NCBI RefSeq assembly: GCF_030733745.1
Contig: NZ_JASHIK010000008.1
Coordinates: 141,334-205,333, forward strand
Direction of reading: 5' to 3'
From: Stappia sp. MMSF_3263
Lineage (GTDB): Bacteria; Pseudomonadota; Alphaproteobacteria; Rhizobiales; Stappiaceae
Length of the DNA: 64,000 bases
Below are positions 1 through 8,233 of the stretch, in pieces. A model generated the notes under the pieces. It did not search any database. It was not told the DNA's origin and saw only the letters and a list, made by a program, of their open reading frames with translations. Within the stretch, counting starts at the first letter, position 1. The number at the start of each line of letters is the position of its first letter. The position numbers were made by a program, and so were the translations under genes.

Positions 1-1063
1 CATCCCCTTCCTGATCGCGTGTCTCGACCGCGCGGCGATAGGCACCGGCAATTCCCGCGTTCAACATCGGTTGCGCGGAAACATTGGCCAGCACTTCGTC
101 CGCGGCCGCGAGGAACGCATCCAGATCCGCTCCGTCGAGTGCCACCACGACGCCAGGATTGGTGCAGAACTGGCCGACCCCGAGCGTCAACGACTGCGCC
201 CACGCCGCGCCGTGCTCTGCCGCACGCCCGGCAAGGGCTGCGGGCAGGGCAAAGACCGGATTGATGCTGCCCAGCTCCCCGTAGAAGGGGATCGGCTGCT
301 CCCGCGAAACCGCAATGTCGAAAAGCGCCCGCCCGCCCCTCAGGGAGCCGGTGAACCCCACGGCCTGGATCAGCGGATGGGCGACCAACGCAGCCCCCGA
401 GGCATGTCCGGCACCCTGAACCAGAGAGAACACCCCATCCGGCATGTCGCAGGCGCGAATCGCCGCCAACACGGCGCGTGCGACCAGTTCGGCCGTGCCG
501 GGATGCGACGGATGTCCCTTGACCACGACCGGGCAACCGGCCGCGAGCGCGGAGGCGGTGTCGCCGCCGGTGGTGGAGAAGGCGAGCGGAAAGTTCGACG
601 CACCGAAAACGGCCACCGGCCCGATCGGACGCAGGATCGAGCGGATATCGGGACGCGGCGCCGGCTTGCGCTCCGGCAGGGCCTTGTCGATACGTGCATC
701 GAAGCAATGTCCGGCCTCGATCCAGTCGGCGAAGAACCGGAGCTGGCCGGTGGTTCGGCCGAGTTCACCGGTCAGACGCGCCTCCGGCAGGGCACTTTCG
801 GCCCGTGCCCGCGCGATGATTTCGGCGCCCGCTACCTCCATCTCGCTGGCGATGCTGCGCAGGAACGCGGCCCGCGCCGCGATCGGGCGAGTGGCGTAAT
901 CGGCAAAGGCGGCCTCGGCCGCCGCCGCCGCACGGTCGACGATTGCCGCATCGGCCTCCGCGAAAGCAGGTGCAAGCGTTTTCCCGGTCTCGGGATTGCT
1001 GGCCTGGAAGGTGGCGGTTCCCACAATCCAGGTTCCGTCGACGAGATGCTGGCCGCTTGGCAT
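1..1063 (-). CDS. Aldehyde dehydrogenase, ketoglutarate-semialdehyde type (C-terminus off the window)
   Basis: NAD(P)+-dependent aldehyde dehydrogenase that would oxidise a semialdehyde to an acid in the cytoplasm; closest in style to 2,5-dioxovalerate (alpha-ketoglutarate semialdehyde) dehydrogenases of sugar-acid and hydroxyproline catabolism. The reading frame is open from an ATG at 1063 to the left edge (about 354 codons). Seen: the FGASNFPLAFS cofactor-site segment, the general-base glutamate in YGELGSINP (about E263) and the catalytic cysteine in VGQFCTNPG (about C300). The start is supported by AAGGAGA just upstream. Family members are about 500-530 residues, so roughly a third is missing to the left. 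It is divergent from the DUF2336 gene. The substrate is inference; the enzyme class is clear. Confidence 0.85.
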   Translation of the reverse strand, partial: MPSGQHLVDGTWIVGTATFQASNPETGKTLAPAFAEADAAIVDRAAAAAEAAFADYATRPIAARAAFLRSIASEMEVAGAEIIARARAESALPEARLTGELGRTTGQLRFFADWIEAGHCFDARIDKALPERKPAPRPDIRSILRPIGPVAVFGASNFPLAFSTTGGDTASALAAGCPVVVKGHPSHPGTAELVARAVLAAIRACDMPDGVFSLVQGAGHASGAALVAHPLIQAVGFTGSLRGGRALFDIAVSREQPIPFYGELGSINPVFALPAALAGRAAEHGAAWAQSLTLGVGQFCTNPGVVVALDGADLDAFLAAADEVLANVSAQPMLNAGIAGAYRRAVETRDQEGD

Positions 1064-1241
1064 GAAAGTCTCCTTGATGGCTTTCCGGACACGCCATGCC
1101 GGGCATCTGCTGGCCGACGAAAGCGCGACTTGAACTCGGAACGTGATATATCAGAGTGAAATCAGCGGCGCGACCGCCATTTCAGTGCAACTGATTGGTA
1201 ACGGCCTGCTGTTATCCTTCGCTCCCTGAGAAGGACACTGG

Positions 1242-2342
1242 ATGCTCAACGAACTGTTGAAGCTCGCTCGCAATCCGACACGCGAGGCGCGCCGCAAGTT
1301 GTTGCAGCGCGTCGCCGACCTTTTTTTGGACCGCGTCGGGCATCACAGCGACGAAGAGCTTCGCCTGTTCTGCGAAGTCATCATGAAGCTTCTGGACGGC
1401 AGCCAGATCGAGGATCGCGCCCGCCTGTCGCAACGCATGGCGCCATGGAGCGAGACACCGCATCCCATTGCCTATCGTCTCGCCACCGACGAAATCACCG
1501 TCGCCCAGCCGATGCTCGAGCTCAGCCCCGCCCTGACGGAGGCCGATCTGGTCAAGATCGCCAGGCGGATGCCGCAATCCCACCTTGTCTCAATTGCCAG
1601 GCGCGCCGACCTTCCCGGCCGGGTTTCCGACGCGCTGGTCGAACGGGGCCCCACCAGGGTCTGGCGCGCCGTGGCGGAGAACACCAATAGCGACCTGTCC
1701 GACTGGGCCCTGCGGACGCTGGCCAAGCGCTCGCTCTCCGACATGCCGCTGCGCAACAAGATGGCCGCGCGCTCTGATCTGACCCCGCTGATCTGCGAAT
1801 GGCTGATCCCGCATGTCAATGCCAGCACACGGGTGCGGCTCGAGGCCATCATGAGCGGCGCGGACCCGCGCGAGTTGACCGCGGCCGACGTCATGCGCCA
1901 GGACATGCGCCGTCGCTTCAACCTGTTCATGGAAACCTGCGACGTGGAGGAAGCCTGGCGTCTCGTCCAGTCCGGCGATTACGGGCTTGGCTCGATGCTG
2001 CTTGTCCTGCTTGCCGAGGGACGTACCAACGACGCCTTTGACCTGCTTGCCCGGCAGACCCGTCGCAGCCTCGGCGCCGTCCAGAAGGCGGTCTTCCAGG
2101 ACGGCATCGACGAGCTCATTTCGCTGTGCCACGCGGCCGGCACCTCGGACCAGGTCTTTCTCGCCCTGGCGCATCTGCGCTGCAAGCACCTGCGCATCCC
2201 CGAAAGCCAGGCCGTGCGCTGGCTCGATGCATACCGACGCTCCAGACCGGCCCGGTCAACGCAAGACGCGGCGTCGAACGATCCTGCGGACAAGAGCCCG
2301 TCCTCATCTCCCCAGAAGCGCGATCACCGCCCCAATCGCTGA
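1242..2342 (+). CDS. DUF2336 domain protein
   Basis: Protein of 366 residues resembling the alphaproteobacterial DUF2336 family, whose function is not established. It is predicted cytoplasmic: no signal peptide or membrane segment is visible. It is built of repeated helical units, for example LTEADLVKIARRMPQSHLVSIARR and the following ALVERGPTRVWRAVAEN segment, suggesting an alpha-solenoid scaffold. The C-terminal 40 residues are Ser/Pro/Arg-rich and probably disordered. Upstream GAGAAGG-type ribosome binding sequence lies next to ATG 1242. The gene is monocistronic, between a divergent dehydrogenase and a convergent PqiA-like gene. Fold and family are inferred from the pattern; no catalytic motif was recognised. 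Confidence 0.75.
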   Translation: MLNELLKLARNPTREARRKLLQRVADLFLDRVGHHSDEELRLFCEVIMKLLDGSQIEDRARLSQRMAPWSETPHPIAYRLATDEITVAQPMLELSPALTEADLVKIARRMPQSHLVSIARRADLPGRVSDALVERGPTRVWRAVAENTNSDLSDWALRTLAKRSLSDMPLRNKMAARSDLTPLICEWLIPHVNASTRVRLEAIMSGADPRELTAADVMRQDMRRRFNLFMETCDVEEAWRLVQSGDYGLGSMLLVLLAEGRTNDAFDLLARQTRRSLGAVQKAVFQDGIDELISLCHAAGTSDQVFLALAHLRCKHLRIPESQAVRWLDAYRRSRPARSTQDAASNDPADKSPSSSPQKRDHRPNR

Positions 2343-2408
2343 AACGGCGTTCTTGCGACACCCGGCACAATGATGCGGCCACGCTCTGGCGACAGGCTCT
2401 CCCGAAAC

Positions 2409-2846
2409 CTAACCACGATGTACGAACCAGGCCCCACAGGCTGTCAGCAGCGTGGCGGCGCCATAGCACCACAGGCCGGGCAAGGTCGCTGCCGCGGCAA
2501 GACCACTGGTCTTCGCCGCGAAGACGACCAGGGCAACCAGCATCACATCCATCATCGACCATTTGCCAAGTCCGTGCATGAGCGCAAGTCCCAGTCCCGA
2601 CCGGCCGGCAACTGCGGCGACATGCAGGGCCAGGATCTTGGCCGCCGGAAAGGCAATCGACAGGGCTCCCACAAGCACGGCAAGTCCGGCCTCTCCGTCC
2701 CGCCAGAGTCCGTTGACGATTTCGAGCAAGGACGGTCGATCGGTGAGGAAGAAGAGCCGTTCCAGCTCCATCAGGGGCAGCGTCAGGCCGAGCACGAAAG
2801 AAACCGTTGCTGCGGGAAGCACAAGGGCGAGAACAAGACGGCGCAC
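2409..2846 (-). CDS. PqiA-like (paraquat-inducible protein A family) membrane protein
   Basis: Integral inner-membrane protein of 145 residues with four hydrophobic segments: about 4-22, 55-80, 95-110 and 118-140. The segment LGKWSMMDVMLVALVVFAAK is the hallmark of the PqiA family, whose two-domain enterobacterial member works with the PqiB MCE protein in envelope lipid homeostasis. Here there is only one PqiA unit, and no MCE partner lies nearby. The start is a GTG at 2846 with GGAG about 10 bases upstream; an in-frame TGA lies two codons before it. It follows fliJ on the same strand, but about 350 bases separate them. The precise role is unknown. Confidence 0.75.
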   Translation of the reverse strand: MRRLVLALVLPAATVSFVLGLTLPLMELERLFFLTDRPSLLEIVNGLWRDGEAGLAVLVGALSIAFPAAKILALHVAAVAGRSGLGLALMHGLGKWSMMDVMLVALVVFAAKTSGLAAAATLPGLWCYGAATLLTACGAWFVHRG

Positions 2847-2853
2847 GCGTCAG

Positions 2854-3129
2854 CTACTCCGCAGTCTGCTCGGCGAGATCGGCGGCAAGATCTGGCAGAC
2901 GTTCCAGCGCATGGGTGCCGCGTGCAGACCGGCATCGCGCCCGTTGCCAACAGGTGCGGAAACGCACTGCCTCGCCGCGACGGAGCGCCGCCGGATATCG
3001 ATGGAGGCCGCGACCCCGCTCCGGGCACCTTCTTTGTGGGCCTTGCCGGCCGCCGCATCTCGGATCGTCGACATGGGTGTTGCTATCCCATGAGACGGGC
3101 CCGGCCGCAAGCTCGCCGACCGCTGACAT
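2854..3129 (-). CDS. Doubtful small Arg/Cys-rich ORF between fliJ and the PqiA-like gene
   Basis: This is the only candidate in the 350-base stretch between fliJ and the PqiA-like gene. From ATG 3129 the frame gives 91 residues, with several Cys and many Arg, ending in a natural-looking helix ALERLPDLAADLAEQTAE. Its last codons contain the GGAG that serves the downstream GTG, which would suit translational coupling. Against it: no recognised domain, no clear ribosome binding site, and a second open frame (stop at 2850) overlaps the same bases. It could be a decayed gene or non-coding spacer. Confidence 0.22.
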   Translation of the reverse strand: MSAVGELAAGPVSWDSNTHVDDPRCGGRQGPQRRCPERGRGLHRYPAALRRGEAVRFRTCWQRARCRSARGTHALERLPDLAADLAEQTAE

Positions 3130-3199
3130 CGGCACAGCGCGAAAAGGGCGCGCGCCAGGCCGGCGTCCACCCCAAAACAGACTCAGAAAAATCGAACTC

Positions 3200-3619
3200 C
3201 TAGCGCGAGGTTCCGCCAGTCTTGCGACGCGAGGCGATCTCGTCCAGGGCTTCTTGCTCGGCCGCCTCGCGCTCGTTGCGCTCGCGGATCTGATCACGCT
3301 CTTCCAGCAGCTCGAACTTCTTCAATTCCTCGAGCGCGGCACGCAGGTCCTCGCGCGCGGCTTCCAGCTGGTCGGTCAGTTCCTCAGCCGAATTCAGCAG
3401 GTTGTCGCGACGCTGCGCGGCTGCCTTTGCAAAGGTCGGATAAGCGAAATGACCGACATCCGTGATCCCGACACGCTGCTGCTCCGCGGCGATCTGATCG
3501 TCCAGCTCACGGGCCATGCGCTTGAACTCGTCGACCATCGACTCGATCTGAGCCAGCTGGCGGCGGCGCTCGTCGACCTGGAACTGCTTCAGGCGAATGA
3601 GACTCTCACGCGACTTCAT
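3200..3619 (-). CDS. fliJ: Flagellar export chaperone FliJ
   Basis: Soluble coiled-coil component of the flagellar type III export apparatus; in the family it sits in the FliI ATPase ring and contacts FlhA. The 139 residues are almost entirely amphipathic helix (LKQFQVDERRRQLAQIESMVDEF near the N-terminus; EELTDQLEAAREDLRAALEELK and EERDQIRERNEREAAEQEAL near the C-terminus), matching FliJ length and architecture. It follows fliI with a 29-base gap on the same strand, which is the usual fliI-fliJ order and strengthens the call because FliJ sequences are poorly conserved. Confidence 0.88.
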   Translation of the reverse strand: MKSRESLIRLKQFQVDERRRQLAQIESMVDEFKRMARELDDQIAAEQQRVGITDVGHFAYPTFAKAAAQRRDNLLNSAEELTDQLEAAREDLRAALEELKKFELLEERDQIRERNEREAAEQEALDEIASRRKTGGTSR

Positions 3620-3648
3620 TACTCGATACTCCCGTTACCGATGCCAAC

Positions 3649-4974
3649 CTACGCGAGAGTCATTTCCAAAAGGTTGGCAAGATCAACATAGCCCGCTTCG
3701 ATCGAACTCGCCTCTCCTTTCGATTGCCCGAGAAACGTTTCAAGCGCGTCATGGCGCCGGATGGCCTCGTCGACAACCGCATCCGAACCGCGCTTGTAGG
3801 CGCCAAGCCGGATCAGTTCCTCCATGTCGGTGTAGGTCGCCATCAGGGCACGGGCCTTGCGCAGCAAAGGCTGCACATTGTCCGGCACGCAGCGCGGCAT
3901 GGTGCGCGACACGGATTTCAGCACATTGATAGCCGGATAGCGGCCGCGCTCGGCGATCGCACGCTCCATCACGATATGCCCGTCGAGAATGCCGCGCACC
4001 GCATCGGCAACGGGTTCGTTGTGATTGTCGCCCTCGACCAGCACCGTGAACAACCCCGTCACCGAGCCGGAGCCGGAACGGCCCGGTCCGGCTCGTTCCA
4101 GTAGTCTCGGCAGTTCCGTGAAGACGGTCGGCGTGTATCCTTTCGAGGTCGGCGGCTCACCGACCGACAGGCCGATCTCGCGCTGCGCCATGGCGAAACG
4201 CGTCACCGAATCCATCATGCACATGACATTCTTGCCGGCGTCGCGAAAATGCTCCGCCACGGTCATCGTCAGATAGGCGGCCTGGCGGCGCATCAGCACG
4301 CTTTCGTCCGAGGTGGCGACCACCACCACGGAACGGGCCAGACCCTCCGGCCCGAGATCGTCCTCGATGAATTCCTGAACCTCGCGGCCGCGTTCCCCGA
4401 TCAGGCCGATGACCGCGACATCGGCGGCCATGTTGCGCGCGATCATCGACATCAACACCGACTTGCCGACGCCGGAGCCGGCGAAGATGCCCATCCGCTG
4501 TCCCTCGCAGCAGGTGACGAACGTGTTGAGCGCCCTGACGCCGAGATCAAGCGGCGGGCCGACACGGCCGCGCTCGTTGGCCGGCGGCGGCGTCGACCTG
4601 AGCCGGCGTGGCTCACCTCCCGCCGGCAACGCACCGCGGCCGTCGATCGGCTCGCCCATGGCGTTGACCACACGTCCGAGCCAGGCGTCGCAGGGATAGG
4701 AAAGGCTTTCGCGCGCCACCAGAACCGCCCGGCAGCCCATCCGTACCCCTTCCAGACCCGCGAAGGGCATGCAAAGCGCCCGCTCCTCGCGAAAACCGAC
4801 GACCTCCGCATGAACCGGCAGACCGCCCTCCCCGCTTTCCACAGCGAGCAGCGCGCCGACGCTCATCTCGTGGATCGGACCGGCGATTTCCAGCAGCAAA
4901 CCCTGCACGGAGACCACCCGGCCATAGACCTCCGCGGGCATGAGCGCTTCCAGTTCTGCAAACAGCGGGTCCAT
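3649..4974 (-). CDS. fliI: Flagellum-specific ATPase FliI
   Basis: Hexameric ATPase of the flagellar type III export machine, related to the F1 beta subunit, which energises unfolding and export of flagellar substrates at the inner face of the membrane. The protein has 441 residues, the normal length. Seen: Walker [12 protein letters not shown] near residue 165, Walker [13 protein letters not shown] near 250, the [24 protein letters not shown] segment, and a C-terminal domain ending in LLEMTLA. It heads a fliI-fliJ unit divergent from ctrA. The leader contains TTAA-rich half-sites (5045-5054) that could bind CtrA, as expected for a flagellar gene, but there is no full box. Confidence 0.95.
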   Translation of the reverse strand: MDPLFAELEALMPAEVYGRVVSVQGLLLEIAGPIHEMSVGALLAVESGEGGLPVHAEVVGFREERALCMPFAGLEGVRMGCRAVLVARESLSYPCDAWLGRVVNAMGEPIDGRGALPAGGEPRRLRSTPPPANERGRVGPPLDLGVRALNTFVTCCEGQRMGIFAGSGVGKSVLMSMIARNMAADVAVIGLIGERGREVQEFIEDDLGPEGLARSVVVVATSDESVLMRRQAAYLTMTVAEHFRDAGKNVMCMMDSVTRFAMAQREIGLSVGEPPTSKGYTPTVFTELPRLLERAGPGRSGSGSVTGLFTVLVEGDNHNEPVADAVRGILDGHIVMERAIAERGRYPAINVLKSVSRTMPRCVPDNVQPLLRKARALMATYTDMEELIRLGAYKRGSDAVVDEAIRRHDALETFLGQSKGEASSIEAGYVDLANLLEMTLA

Positions 4975-5161
4975 CTGATCCTCAAGGGTCGGTAAAGAAG
5001 GTCCCAGAAAGCGACCTCACGGTAACCTATCATTTACGAGTTTGGTTAATCTTAATTGCGAGGGTTCATGGATGGAAAGCCAGCCTGGGACCCGCGTTCG
5101 GCGTAGAGGTGAGTCACGTGAGTCGTTTGTAGCGGCTCGTTAATGTGAAACTTGAAGATTC

Positions 5162-5180
5162 TATGGAAAGGATTTCCATA
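5162..5180. promoter_or_regulatory. Dyad A in ctrA promoter (probable operator)
   Basis: Perfect inverted repeat with 8-base arms TATGGAAA and TTTCCATA around a 3-base spacer GGA. It shares the core TGGAAA-nGA-TTTCCA with dyad B, with centres 32 bases apart. A palindrome of this kind is typical of a site for a dimeric regulator; I do not recognise the consensus. Confidence 0.6.
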
Positions 5181-5192
5181 TATTTTTCAAGT

Positions 5193-5213
5193 GATTGGAA
5201 AAGATTTCCAATC
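5193..5213. promoter_or_regulatory. Dyad B in ctrA promoter (probable operator)
   Basis: Perfect inverted repeat with 9-base arms GATTGGAAA and TTTCCAATC around spacer AGA. The inner core is identical to dyad A apart from one spacer base. Centre-to-centre spacing of 32 bases is close to three turns of B-DNA, so both dimers would lie on the same face of the helix. Confidence 0.6.
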
Positions 5214-5251
5214 TACCCTCATCGGAGCTTGCAGGTGTGAATCAGAATTTG

Positions 5252-5259
5252 TTAACCAT
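5252..5259 (+). promoter_or_regulatory. CtrA half-site upstream of ctrA
   Basis: TTAACCAT, the half-site form of the CtrA recognition sequence, lies about 100 bases before the ctrA start; another TTAAC word follows at 5282. This is consistent with autoregulation, but no TTAA-N7-TTAA full box is present here. Confidence 0.4.
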
Positions 5260-5359
5260 TGTCTCACACAGTGAGTCGAAGTTAACTGCAGTCCTTAGAG
5301 CACCGGGAGCGTATCGGCCGGCGCGGCTTGCCCAGGATAGGCAGACATAGGGGATTGGC

Positions 5360-6049
5360 ATGCGTGTCCTGTTGATCGAGGATGACAGCGCCACGGCGCA
5401 GAGCATCGAGTTGATGCTTAAGTCCGAAAATTTCAACGTCTACACGACGGATCTTGGCGAGGAAGGTATCGACCTCGGCAAACTCTACGACTACGACATT
5501 ATCATGCTGGATCTCAACCTGCCCGACATGTCGGGCTACGAGGTCCTGCGCACGCTTCGCGTGTCCAAGGTGAAGACACCGATCCTTATCCTGTCCGGTC
5601 TTGCCGGCATCGAGGACAAGGTACGCGGTCTCGGCTTCGGCGCCGACGACTACATGACCAAGCCGTTCCACAAGGACGAGCTCGTGGCCCGCATCCATGC
5701 GATCGTGCGCCGCTCCAAGGGTCATGCCCAGTCGGTCATCACCACGGGCGACCTGATCGTCAATCTCGACACCAAGACCGTCGAGGTTTCCGGCCAGCGC
5801 GTGCATCTGACCGGCAAGGAATACCAGATGCTCGAGCTTCTTTCCCTGCGCAAGGGAACGACGCTCACCAAGGAGATGTTCCTCAATCATCTCTACGGCG
5901 GCATGGACGAGCCGGAACTGAAGATCATCGACGTGTTCATCTGCAAGCTGCGCAAGAAGCTCGCAGCCGCCACGTCGGGGAAGAACTACATCGAGACCGT
6001 CTGGGGCCGCGGCTATGTGCTGCGCGAACCCGAGGAGAAGGCCGCCTGA
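5360..6049 (+). CDS. ctrA: Cell-cycle response regulator CtrA
   Basis: OmpR-family master regulator of the alphaproteobacterial cell cycle; phosphorylated through CckA and ChpT, it activates flagellar and division genes. The protein has 229 residues: receiver domain 1-115 with acidic pocket D8/D9, phosphoacceptor D51 and conserved K in DDYMTKPFH, then a winged-helix domain about 125-225 with the near-invariant [12 protein letters not shown] and [13 protein letters not shown]. The C-terminus ends in two alanines, the ClpXP degradation signal type known for Caulobacter CtrA. The phosphotransferase gene chpT lies 9 kb downstream. It is followed by a strong terminator, so it is monocistronic. Confidence 0.97.
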   Translation: MRVLLIEDDSATAQSIELMLKSENFNVYTTDLGEEGIDLGKLYDYDIIMLDLNLPDMSGYEVLRTLRVSKVKTPILILSGLAGIEDKVRGLGFGADDYMTKPFHKDELVARIHAIVRRSKGHAQSVITTGDLIVNLDTKTVEVSGQRVHLTGKEYQMLELLSLRKGTTLTKEMFLNHLYGGMDEPELKIIDVFICKLRKKLAAATSGKNYIETVWGRGYVLREPEEKAA

Positions 6050-6191
6050 GGCACACGCCTCCCGCGTCTGCCTTGTCGGTTCCTCCGGCCCTCGACTCGA
6101 GCCCGCCCGTCGGCACTGGCCGACTGCCCGGCCCCGCTTCTTGCGGGTCCCGGCGTCGGTAAATGCCCGGATGGCTCATCGGAACGCCTGT

Positions 6192-6220
6192 CAAAAGCCC
6201 CGCCACTGGCGGGGCTTTTG
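6192..6220 (+). terminator. Intrinsic terminator after ctrA
   Basis: A 13-bp perfect stem (left arm 6192-6204, right arm 6208-6220) with a 3-base loop ACT. The arms are flanked by AAAA and TTTT, so the structure can terminate on either strand. It lies 142 bases downstream of the ctrA stop and no minus-strand gene faces it, so it serves ctrA. Confidence 0.85.
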
Positions 6221-6569
6221 TCGTTGAGCCGGCCTGATCGGGGCCGTTTGTTTCCGCTCTGCTTGTCCGGCAGCGCGGGTTGACGTTGACATCGAGCCGC
6301 CACGCGGTCGCCCTCCGCGTGTGCGCCTTGCGCACCGGCCTTGCCTGCACACGCATGCAAGCAACAAGTGACGAAAGCAGTTCTGCAATCGACGCTCCCA
6401 GGAAGAAAATTCCGTTCAGGCAGGCAAAATAGAACAATGCGTTCTATTGTAAGCGATAGAGCGCGGCTTTATCGTGCGCGCAAGGCCGCCGCCACGCAAA
6501 TGCAGCTTCCACAAGGTAAAATACCGGGATGCTTCCGGCGCGGCCGAAGATACAAACGGGAGATTTTCA
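6221..6569 (+). promoter_or_regulatory. Leader region of the dpp operon
   Basis: About 350 bases without a gene between the ctrA terminator and dppA. The only notable element is the 21-bp dyad at 6428-6448. The rest is GC-rich spacer in which I recognise no RNA motif and no confident -35/-10 pair. Confidence 0.45.
6428..6448. promoter_or_regulatory. Palindromic operator candidate upstream of dppA
   Basis: Perfect inverted repeat with arms AATAGAAC and GTTCTATT around AATGC, about 120 bases before the dppA start. Its size and symmetry suit a TetR- or GntR-type dimer. No regulator gene is adjacent, so the binding protein is unknown. Confidence 0.5.
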
Positions 6570-8174
6570 ATGATCATTCGCCGCACCATGAAGGCTGCGC
6601 TACTGGGCGTCAGTCTCGCCCTTATCGCGGCTACCGCCGCGCAATCCAAGACCCTTGTCTATTGCTCGGAAGGCTCGCCGGAGGGTTTCGACACCGCACT
6701 CTATACCGCGGGCACCACCTTCGACGCGTCTTCCAAGCCGGTGTACAACCGCCTTGTCGAGTTCAAGCGCGGCACCACCGAAGTCCTGCCGGGTCTTGCC
6801 GAAAGCTGGAGCGTTTCCGACGACGGCCTGGAATACACGTTCAACCTGCGCAAGGGCGTGAAGTTCCACACCACATCCTTTTTCACGCCGACGCGCGACT
6901 TCAACGCCGACGACGTGATCTACTCTTTCGGTCGCCAGCTCGACAAGGATCACCCTTGGCACGCCTATACGGCCGGGGCCTCCTGGGAATATTTCAACGG
7001 CATGTCGATGCCTGATCTCATCAAGGAGATCGTCAAGGTCGACGACCACACTGTGAAATTCGTGCTCAACCGGCCGGAAGCGCCGATGATCGCCAACCTC
7101 GCGATGGATTTCGCCTCGATCCTCTCCGCCGAATACGCCGACAAGCTCGCTGCCGACGGCAAGATGGAGATGATGAACCAGGAGCCGCTCGGCACCGGTC
7201 CGTTCTCCTTCGTCGGTTACCAGAAGGACGCGGTCATCCGCTATCAGGCCTTCGCCGATTACTGGGGTGGCAAGCAGCCGATCGACAATCTCGTATTCGC
7301 CATCACGACCGACGCGGCCGTGCGCCTGCAGAAGCTGAAGGCCGGCGAGTGCCACGTGGCGCCCTATCCGGCGCCCGCCGACATCGCCGACATCAAGGCT
7401 GACGGCAACCTGACGCTGATGGAGCAGCAGGGGCTCAACGTCGGCTACCTCGCCTACAACACTCAGATGACCCCCTTCGACAATCCGAAGGTCCGCAAGG
7501 CCCTGAACATGGCCATCAACAAGCAGGCCATTCTCGACGCGGTGTTCCAGGGCTCCGGCCAGGCAGCCAAGAACCCGATCCCGCCGACCATGTGGTCCTA
7601 CAACGACACCATCCAGGACGATCCCTACGATCCGGATGCGGCCAAGGCGATGCTCGAGGAAGCCGGTGTTTCCGACCTGAAGATGAAGGTCTGGGCGATG
7701 CCGGTGCAGCGCCCCTACAATCCGAACGCACGCCGCATGGCCGAGGTGATCCAGGCCGACTTCGCCAAGGTTGGCGTCGAGGTCGAGATCGTTTCCTATG
7801 AGTGGGGCGAGTATCTCTCCCGTTCCAAGGAAAAGGACCGCGACGGCGCCGTGCTGCTCGGCTGGACCGGCGACAACGGCGATCCGGACAACTTCCTCGC
7901 CGTGCTGCTCGGTTGCGATGCCGTCGGCGGCGCCAACCGCGCCCAGTGGTGCCATCAGCCCTTCGAGGACCTGATCCAGAAGGCCAAGGTGGTCTCCGAC
8001 AAGGAAGAGCGCACCAAGCTCTACGAGCAGGCGCAGGTCGTGTTCAAGGAACAGGCTCCGTGGGCGACCATAGCCCATTCGGTCGTGTTCATGCCGATGT
8101 CCTCGAAGGTCAGCGGCTATGTCATGGACCCGCTCGGCGGCCACTGGTTCGACGGCGTCGACATCGCCGAATGA
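6570..8174 (+). CDS. dppA: Periplasmic dipeptide-binding protein DppA
   Basis: Substrate-binding protein (family 5) of the Dpp ABC transporter, which captures dipeptides and possibly heme or 5-aminolevulinate in the periplasm. The mature protein begins near KTLVYCSEGSPEGFDTALYT, very close to enterobacterial DppA, and keeps the family landmarks FDASSKPVYNRLVEFKRG, IPPTMWSYND, AMPVQRPYNPNARRMAE and YEWGEYLSRSKE. The signal peptide is residues 1 to about 26 (MIIRRTMKAALLGVSLALI, cleavage after AQS). ATG 6570 was chosen over an upstream in-frame codon because GGGAG precedes it and the signal peptide then starts properly. It is the first gene of dppABCDF. Confidence 0.95.
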   Translation: MIIRRTMKAALLGVSLALIAATAAQSKTLVYCSEGSPEGFDTALYTAGTTFDASSKPVYNRLVEFKRGTTEVLPGLAESWSVSDDGLEYTFNLRKGVKFHTTSFFTPTRDFNADDVIYSFGRQLDKDHPWHAYTAGASWEYFNGMSMPDLIKEIVKVDDHTVKFVLNRPEAPMIANLAMDFASILSAEYADKLAADGKMEMMNQEPLGTGPFSFVGYQKDAVIRYQAFADYWGGKQPIDNLVFAITTDAAVRLQKLKAGECHVAPYPAPADIADIKADGNLTLMEQQGLNVGYLAYNTQMTPFDNPKVRKALNMAINKQAILDAVFQGSGQAAKNPIPPTMWSYNDTIQDDPYDPDAAKAMLEEAGVSDLKMKVWAMPVQRPYNPNARRMAEVIQADFAKVGVEVEIVSYEWGEYLSRSKEKDRDGAVLLGWTGDNGDPDNFLAVLLGCDAVGGANRAQWCHQPFEDLIQKAKVVSDKEERTKLYEQAQVVFKEQAPWATIAHSVVFMPMSSKVSGYVMDPLGGHWFDGVDIAE

Positions 8175-8233
8175 CCCTGACATCGAAGCGCCGCCGCGAC
8201 CCCGTTCGGGTCCGGCGGTAGCCCATCGATTTC

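Larger units (their letters stand above)
5111..5277. promoter_or_regulatory. Cluster of five GANTC (CcrM-type) methylation sites
   Basis: GANTC occurs at 5111-5115, 5120-5124, 5157-5161, 5239-5243 and 5273-5277, five times in 167 bases, against roughly 0.65 expected by chance at equal base frequency. CcrM methylates adenine in this sequence in alphaproteobacteria, and hemimethylation gates ctrA P1 in Caulobacter. The sites are seen directly; regulation by methylation is inferred. Confidence 0.6.
4975..5359. promoter_or_regulatory. Divergent fliI / ctrA control region
   Basis: AT-rich 385-base intergenic region between divergent fliI (minus) and ctrA (plus), the longest regulatory stretch in the left part of the window. 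It holds, from left to right: clustered TTAA words at 5045-5054; GANTC sites at 5111, 5120, 5157, 5239 and 5273; two tandem dyads (5162-5180 and 5193-5213); a TTAACCAT CtrA half-site (5252-5259); an inverted repeat CTCAC-ACA-GTGAG (5263-5275); and GTTAAC at 5281. In Caulobacter the ctrA promoters are controlled by CtrA itself and by CcrM methylation at GANTC, so the same logic is inferred here. Transcription starts are not determinable by eye. Confidence 0.7.

Noticed and set aside
71..1159. 362-codon plus-strand frame at the left edge
   Set aside because: It lies opposite a dehydrogenase that has its catalytic Cys and Glu motifs intact on the minus strand.
5045..5054. TTAATCTTAA as a full CtrA box for fliI
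   Set aside because: The two TTAA words are separated by two bases, not seven; at best these are half-sites.
6600..8183. 527-codon minus-strand frame opposite dppA
   Set aside because: Shadow frame; dppA is a full-length, strongly conserved gene.
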